DNA from: CAZWDO01 sp964632485 [NCBI: uncultured bacterium]
Lineage (GTDB): Bacteria; JAGOEH01
Direction: 5' to 3'
DNA length: 20,160 bases
NCBI GenBank assembly: GCA_964632485.1
Contig: CAZWDO010000036.1
Location: 1 to 20,160 of the forward strand
The notes below the pieces were generated by a model. That model searched no databases. It saw only the letters and a list, made by a program, of their open reading frames with translations, and was not told the DNA's origin. This document shows, piece after piece, positions 6,013-13,207 of the stretch (position 1 is its first letter; every line of letters begins with the position of its first letter). Position numbers and translations under genes: made by a program.

Positions 6013-7758
6013 ATGGTAAAACGTGTATTTATATCCTGGATCGGAGAACATGACGTCAGAGACAATGCTTCGGGGAAAAAGGGGAATAGTCCCATTATAT
6101 CAATTCTACATTGGCGGCACTCTAACGGTATGCCTTTCTTTGACCATATTCATTTGATTTATAATGAAAAATATAAAAATAATATTCAGGGGTTTGAACT
6201 GCGGCTTGAATCTTTAACCCAAAAAATGACTGGCCAACCAAAACTCCATACAATTCAATTTATAGATAAACTCACTGACCCTTCCGACTATTCCCAAATT
6301 TACACCCAGGTGATTAATGAATTAAAACGGTATCAAAGTGAGGAATTGAATCAAAAGGATACGACCCATAAAGAAATCATTGAATACGAATGGCATTTCA
6401 ATCTTTCCTCGGGCACCAATGCGATGACCGTCATTTGGGTGCTTCTGAGCACTAATTATCGGAGAGTGTTGTACCACACCTGGCTGGATAAGGAATCGGG
6501 TGAAAGCAAGGTTAAAATTGTGGATTTGCCGTTTGATGTATCCTATCAGTTTATCGATAAAAAAGCCCGCAAGGACTATGATCAAAGCGTATTGATCGGC
6601 AGTTCTCCTCAGATTCAGGAGGTTAAACGACAAGCAGAAAAGTACCGCAAATATGACATCCCGGTTTTGATCCACGGGGAAACCGGCACGGGTAAAGAAA
6701 ATACCGCCAAGTTACTGGTCAATCCAGAGCACCTGGCTAATAAATTTTTTACCATCAATTGCGCGTGTTTTACGCCCACCTTGATTCAATCCGAGCTTTT
6801 CGGACATGAGAAAAATGCGTTTACCGATGCAAAAGAATTGCATAAAGGCATATTCGAAACTTACGACGAAGGCACGGTCTTTCTCGATGAGATTGGTGAA
6901 TTGAACCTGGAACTGCAAAGCAATTTATTACGGTTTATTGAATATGGCACTTTCACCCGGATGGGTGGTACGAAAGTGATTAAAAGCAATGTCAGGATTA
7001 TCGCCGCGACGAATCGCGATTTATTGGAATCCGTGAAAAATAGAGAATTTCGTGAGGACTTGTATTATCGGTTAAATATTGGTTATATTGAAATACCCCC
7101 CCTGAGGGAACGAGGTAATGACATTATCGAAATTGCGGAACATTTTCTCTCCGCCAACAATGAGGAATTTTCCAAGAAAGCCGGATACCAAATCAAGCAA
7201 TTTGACGCATCCGCCAAAGATTTTTTACTAAAATGCTACTGGAAGGGCAATGTTCGCGAGTTGATTCATACTCTGACCCGGTTATGCATCCATTACGACG
7301 ATAAGGCTATAATTACGGCGCCCATGATTAAACAGGAATTATGGAATTATACTGATGGCAAACCAAAACTGATCTACGCTCCCGAAAAACCAATCGATAC
7401 TCCAATCGATACTCCAACTGATACTCCAATAGATACCCCTCCCACCGAAGAATTGCAATCCAACTCTCCAGAACCCCAAAGCCCGATTATTGAAAAAAAT
7501 TTCTCTGAACAAGAGAAAGAGCCCAGTGAGGAAAAGTTGACGATATTATTTCCACTCCCCCACTCCACTCAAATATCTTTGGACGAAAACCCCAAATCCA
7601 TTGATCTGATGGCCGATCTGTACCATTTGGAATTATTGGCAATCAATCAGGCCGCTGAACTTAAAAAAACCAATACTGCCGCCAGCAACTTCCTGGGTTA
7701 CACCAATTATCAGACCATGCTCAATCACAAAATAAAGGCGGAAACCTATCTTAAATAG
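6013..7758 (+). CDS. RtcR-type sigma54 transcriptional activator with CARF-like sensor domain
   Basis: The protein has 581 aa; AGGGAGG lies 7 nt before the ATG. Residues ~1-185 form a Rossmann-like N-terminus ending in NLSSGTNAM (130-138), which resembles the ligand-pocket signature of CARF domains as in RtcR. Residues ~193-445 are a sigma54-interacting AAA+ ATPase: Walker A GETGTGKE (222-229), Walker B VFLDE (289-293), Arg residues in FREDLYYRLN (346-355), and sensor/lid CYWKGNVREL. The sigma54-contact loop, normally GAFTGA, reads NAFTDA (268-273). A Pro/Thr/Asp-rich linker (~457-530, with PIDT repeats) leads to a Fis-like helix-turn-helix (~535-575; AASNFLGYTNYQTMLNHKIK). CARF domains bind cyclic oligonucleotides or RNA ends, so I infer that a nucleotide signal triggers the ATPase. 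No rtcA/rtcB neighbours are present, and no clear -24/-12 promoter was found in the nearby intergenic regions. Confidence 0.85.
   Translation: MVKRVFISWIGEHDVRDNASGKKGNSPIISILHWRHSNGMPFFDHIHLIYNEKYKNNIQGFELRLESLTQKMTGQPKLHTIQFIDKLTDPSDYSQIYTQVINELKRYQSEELNQKDTTHKEIIEYEWHFNLSSGTNAMTVIWVLLSTNYRRVLYHTWLDKESGESKVKIVDLPFDVSYQFIDKKARKDYDQSVLIGSSPQIQEVKRQAEKYRKYDIPVLIHGETGTGKENTAKLLVNPEHLANKFFTINCACFTPTLIQSELFGHEKNAFTDAKELHKGIFETYDEGTVFLDEIGELNLELQSNLLRFIEYGTFTRMGGTKVIKSNVRIIAATNRDLLESVKNREFREDLYYRLNIGYIEIPPLRERGNDIIEIAEHFLSANNEEFSKKAGYQIKQFDASAKDFLLKCYWKGNVRELIHTLTRLCIHYDDKAIITAPMIKQELWNYTDGKPKLIYAPEKPIDTPIDTPTDTPIDTPPTEELQSNSPEPQSPIIEKNFSEQEKEPSEEKLTILFPLPHSTQISLDENPKSIDLMADLYHLELLAINQAAELKKTNTAASNFLGYTNYQTMLNHKIKAETYLK
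7390..7437 (+). repeat. 12-bp in-frame minisatellite in the regulator linker
   Basis: Four tandem 12-nt units, CCAATCGATACT twice, then CCAACTGATACT and CCAATAGATACC, encode PIDT, PIDT, PTDT and PIDT. Because 12 is a multiple of three, copy-number change would lengthen or shorten the linker without breaking the frame. Confidence 0.8.
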
Positions 7759-7852
7759 ATTGCTAGATATTCCCTATCGTGATAGACACTGCCACTTCCG
7801 ATTAATCATAAAAAATTGAACAGGATTTGCTGGAATCCGAGAAAAACTTACA

Positions 7853-8032
7853 ATGATATTTGATTTAAAACCTGCCGATATCTCAGTGTTTAATAAATAC
7901 CCCTGTATTTTTTTTTCCAATTCCGCATTAGAGAAAATTCAGGATATTCCCGGGAAAGGAGGATTTGCTGTTTCTCTACTAGCGCTATCTAATGATTGTC
8001 TATCAAACCCTATCAAAAACCATATTTAAAAA
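7853..8032 (+). CDS. Possible 59-aa small protein, unknown
   Basis: A frame of 59 codons (begins MIFDLKPADISVFNKYP) ends in TAA 12 nt before the Cys-rich protein at 8045. The upstream sequence has only a weak purine stretch as a ribosome site. It contains a nine-T run encoding IFFS. I recognise no family. Its tight spacing to the next gene is the only argument that it is real. Confidence 0.25.
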
Positions 8033-8044
8033 AAGGCGGTAATT

Positions 8045-8275
8045 ATGGCAGAATGTGAATGTTTAGCAGCATGTCCATTTTTCAATGATAAGATGCCCAT
8101 CGAATCAGCAATTGGCAAAATGTATAAAACTAATTATTGTCTTGCGGATAATAAAAAATGCGCAAGATATATGGTTTTTAAAAAATTCGGAAAAGGGTCA
8201 GTGCCGTTAAATTTATATCCAAATATGGTAGATAGAGCCACCAAAATCATTTCCGGGGAAGAACCGCATGCATAG
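8045..8275 (+). CDS. Small Cys-rich protein (putative metal-binding)
   Basis: The protein has 76 aa; an AGGCGG-type ribosome site precedes the ATG by about 6 nt. Five Cys lie at residues 4, 6, 10, 32 and 39, in the patterns CxCxxxC-PFFND, NYCLADN and KCARYMVFK, followed by a conserved-looking P-x-N-x-YPN-x-VDRA stretch. I recall short proteins with this C...FFN...YC...CAR...P...LxPN layout in many bacteria, often near chemotaxis or two-component genes, annotated only as hypothetical. The Cys set could bind zinc or an iron-sulfur cluster (inference). It lies 350 nt before a kinase whose PocR domain is also Cys-rich, so a shared sensing role is possible but unproven. Confidence 0.75.
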   Translation: MAECECLAACPFFNDKMPIESAIGKMYKTNYCLADNKKCARYMVFKKFGKGSVPLNLYPNMVDRATKIISGEEPHA

Positions 8276-8372
8276 ATTTATTGGATAAAATTGTATGTAG
8301 ATCTAAAATTTAGTCTTCTTGCATTGGAGTAAACTCAATTTAAAGCGAACTGTTTTTTATAAAATTAGAAAT

Positions 8373-8401
8373 TTGACATTATCCGGGATTTCTATTATAT
8401 T
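8373..8401 (+). promoter_or_regulatory. Sigma70-type promoter of the large hybrid kinase
   Basis: TTGACA (8373-8378), exactly 17 nt, TATATT (8396-8401). The start is expected near 8408, giving a leader of about 220 nt that includes the kinase-tail remnant. Confidence 0.65.
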
Positions 8402-8424
8402 CTAAATAATTAATCCGAATTTAC

Positions 8425-8535
8425 TCAACCGGATTTGGACTCTTACTTGCGCTATTGCTGACCAAACAGTTGGCTGGTACAATCCGCATTGAACGAGTCG
8501 ATGAAACAAGGATGATTCTGGAAATTGACATATAA
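8425..8535 (+). pseudogene. Remnant of a HisKA_2-type histidine kinase C-terminus
   Basis: The frame from 8425 reads STGFGLLLALLLTKQLAGTI, then RIERVDETRMILEIDI and TAA at 8533-8535. It matches the end of the intact kinases (AGFGLMLVAILIQQLYGAI...IERVNGTKITMEFDL) residue for residue, including the terminal acidic-Asp-hydrophobic-stop ending. The frame is closed upstream by TAA at 8407-8409, and nothing kinase-like remains before that. It is the 3' end of a lost paralogue now lying in the leader of the next kinase. Confidence 0.75.
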
Positions 8536-8589
8536 TTTTATGGATACTTTCGGATCAAATTTTAACTAAAGATTGTATGGAGAATGAAT

Positions 8590-8622
8590 ATGCAGACCTT
8601 ACAACACGAATTGAAACAATAG
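8590..8622 (+). CDS. Possible 10-aa upstream ORF coupled to the kinase
   Basis: ATG at 8590 has GGAG 7 nt before it and encodes MQTLQHELKQ. Its TAG stop overlaps the AGGAG ribosome site of the kinase. This arrangement would allow translational coupling, but the frame is short enough to arise by chance. Confidence 0.2.
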   Translation: MQTLQHELKQ

Positions 8623-8631
8623 GAGCCCATG

Positions 8632-11600
8632 ATGAGCGGAGAAAGTCAAAAGACGATACTACTGGTGGAAGATGAAATTTTGATCGCCATGTCCGAAAAA
8701 ATGGCCCTTGAGAAATATCGATATAGTGTCATTACTGCGAATAGTGGTGAAAAAGCCATAGAGACTATTAAAAAAATACCGGAAATTAACCTGATTCTTA
8801 TGGATATTGATTTAGGTAAAGGCATTGACGGGACACAAGCCGCTGAGATAATCCTGAGGGATCGGAATATTCCGGTTGTTTTTCTATCCAGTCACATTGA
8901 ACCTGAAATTGTTGAAAAAACTGAAAAAATAACGTCCTACGGATATGTCGTAAAAAATTCCAGCACAACGGCTCTTGATGCTTCCATCAAAATGGCATTC
9001 AAGCTTTTTGAATCGAACTTGAAGATACAAAATGAACTAGTTGAACGTAAACGGCTGGAATCCGCCTTAGAGAAGCGTATCGTAGCCCTGACTCATCCCC
9101 TTGATCAATCGGGGGATCTTACGTTTAAAGACCTTTTTGATGTAACGACAATACAGCTTTTGCAAGATGAATTCTCAAATGCGACAGGAGTGGCTTCCAT
9201 CATCACACTTCCTGATGGAACACCCATTACCAAACCAAGTAATTTTACGTATTTTTGTGAGGAGATAATACAAAAAAACGCGAAAGGATGTTCCAATTGC
9301 TATAAATCCCATGCAGTCCTCGGTCGCTTAAATGCTGAAGGTCCTATCATCGAGCCATGCCTCGGCGGGGGACTATGGAATGCCGGGGCCTGCATATCCG
9401 CCGGCGATCAACATATTGCCAACTGGCTCATGGGGCAAATCAGAGATGAAACACAAAGCGAAGAAACGATACAAAACTACGCCAGAGAGATAGGCGTGGA
9501 TGAGGAGGCAACTTTAAAGGCGTTTCGTGAAGTTCCGTCCCTACCATCCGAAAAATTTAAGAATATTGCTCAGGCTTTATTCGCCCTGACCAACCAGCTT
9601 TCGTCAATCGCCTATCAAAATGTCCAGCAAGCTCGTTTTATCTATGAACGAAATCAATCATTAGAAAAGTTGCGCGAGAGCGAAGAATCCCTTTCAATCA
9701 CCCTTCAATCTATTGGAGATGCGGTTATAGCTACCGATATTAATGGCAATATTACGCGCATGAACAGTAAAGCGGAACAGCTCATCGGCTGGAGTTTTGA
9801 TGAAGCGAAGAATCAAAAGTTAGATAATATTTTTAAAATAATCAATGCGCATACGCGAAACCCGGTAGCAAATCCCGTTGCCATGGTTCTTGAAAAAGGG
9901 AAAGTAATCGACCTCGCTAATCATACGATATTAATCAGTCGGGATGGAACTGAATATCAAATAGCAGACAGCTCGGCGCCTATTAAGGATAAGCAGGGGA
10001 ATATAAAAGGCGTAATTCTTGTTTTTTCGGATATCACAGAAAGGTATGAAGCAGAAAGACTCTTACATGAATCTTATATCGATCTAAAAAACAGTCAGTC
10101 AATCGCCCACATAGGCAGTTGGAAGCTGGATCTTAAAACGAACAGATTCACTGCTTCAGAGGAGGGGTTAAAAATATTCGGCTTCCCTCAAAATTCGAGC
10201 CCCACATTCAGCGAAGTAGTGGCATGTATGCCGGCAAAAGACCGGCAACATGCCTCTGAAGTATTAAAAAATGCGCTATTGACCGGAGAACCCTATACTA
10301 TCGAAATGCATATAATCCGGAAAAATGACGGAAAAAACAGAATCATTGTATCTGATGCGGTGATTCTTTCGGGCGAAGACGGTAAACCCCGCGCTATACT
10401 GGGAACAAACCAGGATATTACAGAGCGCCGGCAGGCTGAAGAGGCATTGCAGGAAAGCGAAGAGAAATATCGCAGTCTTACCGAAAGCATTCAGGACGTT
10501 ATTTGGATTTTGGATACTCAAACATTGCGCTTTCGTTATGTAAGCCCTTCAGTCTTAAAACTTCGCGGTTTCTCCCCGGAAGAAATTATGGATCAACCCG
10601 TTGATGCCGCATTAACGGCTTTGGAAGCTGCAGGCTTAAAAACATTAATCCAACAAAGAGTTGATGACTATTTGTCAGGAAAAAAACCACCTGACACTTT
10701 CTACATTAATGATATCGAACAACCATGTAAAGATGGTTCCACTGTATGGACCGAAGTAGTTACGAAGTATTATACGAGTAAGGAAACCGGAGCCGTAGAA
10801 ATACTGGGGGTTACCCGAAACATAAATGACCGGAAGCGCCTGGAAGATGAGGTACACCGTAATGAATCCCGATTAAAAATTCTGATCGATATACTCCAAC
10901 ACCAATCAGCGTCTATCCAAGATTTTCTCGATTATGCGCTGGAGCAAGCATTGCAACTAACTGCAAGCAAGCTTGGCTACATTTACCATTATCATGAAGA
11001 TCGTAAAAAGTTTGTTTTGAACACCTGGTCTAAAGACGTAATGGAAGAATGCGCAATCATTAATCCCCAAACTTGCTATGAGTTGGATAAAACCGGAATC
11101 TGGGGTGAGGCCGTACGACAGCGACGTCCGATTATTATCAATGATTTTCAAAGCGCTCACCCTTTAAAAAAAGGGTATCCAAAAGGACATGTGAATCTTA
11201 ATAAATTTTTAACCATCCCCGTTTTTATGGATAGTAGTATTGTTGGAGTGGTCGGTTTGGCAAACAAAGATACAGACTATGATGAAACCGATGTTCTTCA
11301 AATATCGTTATTAATGAATTCCGTTTGGAAAGTTATCGAACGCAAACAGGCAGAAGAAAAAATTAAAGGACTTCTTAGTGAAAAAGAACTTCTTCTTAAA
11401 GAAGTGCATCACCGCATTAAAAATAATATGAACACCATCCACAGCCTGCTTATTCTCCAAGCTCAAACGCTAGAAGACCCTTCGGCCATTGCGGCGCTTG
11501 AAGATGCCGGAAACAGAGTTTACAGCATGATGATGCTATATGATAAATTATATCAATCGGCTGATTTTAGCGAATTATCAGTCAAGGAGTATCTATCGCC

Positions 11601-11976
11601 GCTTGTAGATGAGATTATCGCTAACTTCCCAAACAGAAACTTAGTGAAGGTTGAAAAAACGATCAATGAATTTAATTTAGATGCCAAACGGTTGCAAATT
11701 CTCGGCATCATAATCAATGAGCTTTTAACCAATATCATGAAATATGCGTTTGTGAATACATCCGATGGAATAATCAGAGTTTCCGCTTCATTGGGGGATA
11801 GCAAAGTTTCAATTACAATTCAGGATAACGGACCGGGGATGCCGGAATCAATCGATTTTCAAAAATCGGCTGGATTTGGCCTCATGTTAGTAGCAATTCT
11901 GATCCAACAGTTATACGGCGCGATCCAAATCGAGCGGGTAAATGGGACAAAAATTACCATGGAATTTGATCTATGA
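8632..11976 (+). CDS. Hybrid sensor histidine kinase REC-PocR-PAS-PAS-PAS-GAF-HisKA_2-HATPase
   Basis: The protein has 1114 aa from ATG 8632, which lies 6 nt after AGGAG; the ATG at 8629 is only 3 nt away and less likely. Domains in order: receiver (6-122, phospho-Asp 58 in LMDID); helical linker; PocR ligand-binding domain (~166-325, with the Cys motif GCSNCYKS and the GxWxxGQ-like NWLMGQIR); three PAS domains (~353-475, 488-603, 610-735; the first and second end in DITER, the third in NINDR); GAF (~752-900); HisKA_2 dimerisation box EVHHRIKNN (His 926/927); HATPase (~1010-1114: N-box NELLTN, DNGPGMP, GFGL). No transmembrane segment is seen, so it should be a cytosolic sensor. PocR domains bind small molecules such as hydrocarbon derivatives. 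The N-terminal receiver suggests it is itself a phosphorelay target. It is paralogous to the kinase at 16726. Confidence 0.93.
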   Translation: MSGESQKTILLVEDEILIAMSEKMALEKYRYSVITANSGEKAIETIKKIPEINLILMDIDLGKGIDGTQAAEIILRDRNIPVVFLSSHIEPEIVEKTEKITSYGYVVKNSSTTALDASIKMAFKLFESNLKIQNELVERKRLESALEKRIVALTHPLDQSGDLTFKDLFDVTTIQLLQDEFSNATGVASIITLPDGTPITKPSNFTYFCEEIIQKNAKGCSNCYKSHAVLGRLNAEGPIIEPCLGGGLWNAGACISAGDQHIANWLMGQIRDETQSEETIQNYAREIGVDEEATLKAFREVPSLPSEKFKNIAQALFALTNQLSSIAYQNVQQARFIYERNQSLEKLRESEESLSITLQSIGDAVIATDINGNITRMNSKAEQLIGWSFDEAKNQKLDNIFKIINAHTRNPVANPVAMVLEKGKVIDLANHTILISRDGTEYQIADSSAPIKDKQGNIKGVILVFSDITERYEAERLLHESYIDLKNSQSIAHIGSWKLDLKTNRFTASEEGLKIFGFPQNSSPTFSEVVACMPAKDRQHASEVLKNALLTGEPYTIEMHIIRKNDGKNRIIVSDAVILSGEDGKPRAILGTNQDITERRQAEEALQESEEKYRSLTESIQDVIWILDTQTLRFRYVSPSVLKLRGFSPEEIMDQPVDAALTALEAAGLKTLIQQRVDDYLSGKKPPDTFYINDIEQPCKDGSTVWTEVVTKYYTSKETGAVEILGVTRNINDRKRLEDEVHRNESRLKILIDILQHQSASIQDFLDYALEQALQLTASKLGYIYHYHEDRKKFVLNTWSKDVMEECAIINPQTCYELDKTGIWGEAVRQRRPIIINDFQSAHPLKKGYPKGHVNLNKFLTIPVFMDSSIVGVVGLANKDTDYDETDVLQISLLMNSVWKVIERKQAEEKIKGLLSEKELLLKEVHHRIKNNMNTIHSLLILQAQTLEDPSAIAALEDAGNRVYSMMMLYDKLYQSADFSELSVKEYLSPLVDEIIANFPNRNLVKVEKTINEFNLDAKRLQILGIIINELLTNIMKYAFVNTSDGIIRVSASLGDSKVSITIQDNGPGMPESIDFQKSAGFGLMLVAILIQQLYGAIQIERVNGTKITMEFDL

Positions 11977-12015
11977 TTTTAAAACTTAGCGGGAAAAGGG
12001 TTCCCAATTATCCAT

Positions 12016-13002
12016 TCAATTAACTGAGTTTATGCCCTTGACTCCTTGCTGGTTTAGCATTTTATAAACGGTTCCAAGAATCATCTCTTTTTGTTTTAAC
12101 ATTTGCTCTTTACTTTTTGATACTATCCTACCAGCGCTGGCGCCTTTATGCCCATCTCCAATATTCAATTCACGGACTATATCTCCAAGATCAAAAATAT
12201 TCGGCTCAACATTCAGCGAGAGGCTTAATGTTAAACTTAACTCGGTGGTTTTGATATTGTTCTTAAAAACAGGATTAATAGCGATGACTATTTTTGATTG
12301 CGGTTCTTTTAAAAACGCCAGATTCTTTAATATTCTCGGTGGATGTTTGTACTCGCTAAAATCCAGGAGTATCAGTTTGCCAAATTTTAATTCAACCACT
12401 TTATACTCTTTGTCAATGATATTAAGCATTCTTTCTTCATCATCCAGGTACTTCTGATAGAAATCATAAATCTCACTGAATTTTGAAAGCTCATCTAACG
12501 ATATTTTTGAAAGTTGTTGTACCAAGTATAATAAAAAATTGTTCCTCTCTTTCAAAGTATCCTGAATTTTCATCGCGCAATCTACTATTCTTGCCGGAGT
12601 TTCCTGTCTCAATTCCTCTAAATCCTTATAATCAAAACTATCAATTTTATCCGCCGCGGCAACCAAATCTGCGATAAATGGCGGGTAATCATTTATAAAC
12701 TCATCATAAATTATCCGGGCGCAACTTTTCTCTTCTCTCCGAATTCCGGCGATTAATGCGGGGTCAATTTTTTTTAGTATTAAATCTTCTGTATTCCCTG
12801 AATGATGATCATACCATAACGCGGCTGGCGATGCATACGGCAAATCCACAATGACGTCAGCGCAATAAACAGAAAATTTTCTATAGTTGATATCTGAGGG
12901 ATTGGCAAACATAAAATTACCAATATTAAATTTCAAAGAACATAAAACGGCGCTGCTTACTCCATCGAAATCCGTATGAGCAATAATTCTGTTATAATCC
13001 AT
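12016..13002 (-). CDS. DHH-family phosphoesterase
   Basis: The protein has 328 aa; AGGAG lies 6 nt before the ATG at 13002. DHH signatures are HTDFDG (Asp 11 and 13), the Asp of VDLP (53), YDHHSG (Asp65-His66-His67) and ADKID (Asp 118). The C-terminal nucleotide-binding motif is GDGHKGASAG (282-291), corresponding to the GGH...AAG of DHHA1 domains. These are the metal ligands and substrate loop expected of enzymes that hydrolyse phosphodiester bonds in short oligonucleotides, pAp, cyclic dinucleotides or polyphosphate. The substrate cannot be told from sequence. No signal peptide or membrane segment; cytosolic. It is convergent with the kinase ending at 11976 (39-nt gap) and has its own promoter. 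Confidence 0.88.
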   Translation of the reverse strand: MDYNRIIAHTDFDGVSSAVLCSLKFNIGNFMFANPSDINYRKFSVYCADVIVDLPYASPAALWYDHHSGNTEDLILKKIDPALIAGIRREEKSCARIIYDEFINDYPPFIADLVAAADKIDSFDYKDLEELRQETPARIVDCAMKIQDTLKERNNFLLYLVQQLSKISLDELSKFSEIYDFYQKYLDDEERMLNIIDKEYKVVELKFGKLILLDFSEYKHPPRILKNLAFLKEPQSKIVIAINPVFKNNIKTTELSLTLSLSLNVEPNIFDLGDIVRELNIGDGHKGASAGRIVSKSKEQMLKQKEMILGTVYKMLNQQGVKGINSVN

Positions 13003-13113
13003 AAAAAACTCCTGCTAATTAGAAGAATAATAAAGTTTAGAATCGGACGCGAAATTTTTGAAAAGCGTGATTATTCAAGTTGCATCAATCCCATTTTAAA
13101 AGTTCTGTTTTTA

Positions 13114-13142
13114 AATATAAACCCTATTTAACATATTGTCAA
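13114..13142 (-). promoter_or_regulatory. Sigma70-type promoter of the DHH gene
   Basis: On the minus strand TTGACA (13142-13137), exactly 17 nt, TATATT (13119-13114). The start is expected near 13107, giving a leader of about 105 nt. Confidence 0.65.
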
Positions 13143-13207
13143 GTATTAAAAAAAAGAAAATAAAACCGCAAATATAAGGTTCTAACGTGTAGGGAGAAAA
13201 AAATTAA

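Noticed and set aside
7774-7785. Terminator after the sigma54 regulator
   Set aside because: The CTATC/GATAG dyad has only 5 bp and a 2-nt loop with no T-run, too weak to call.
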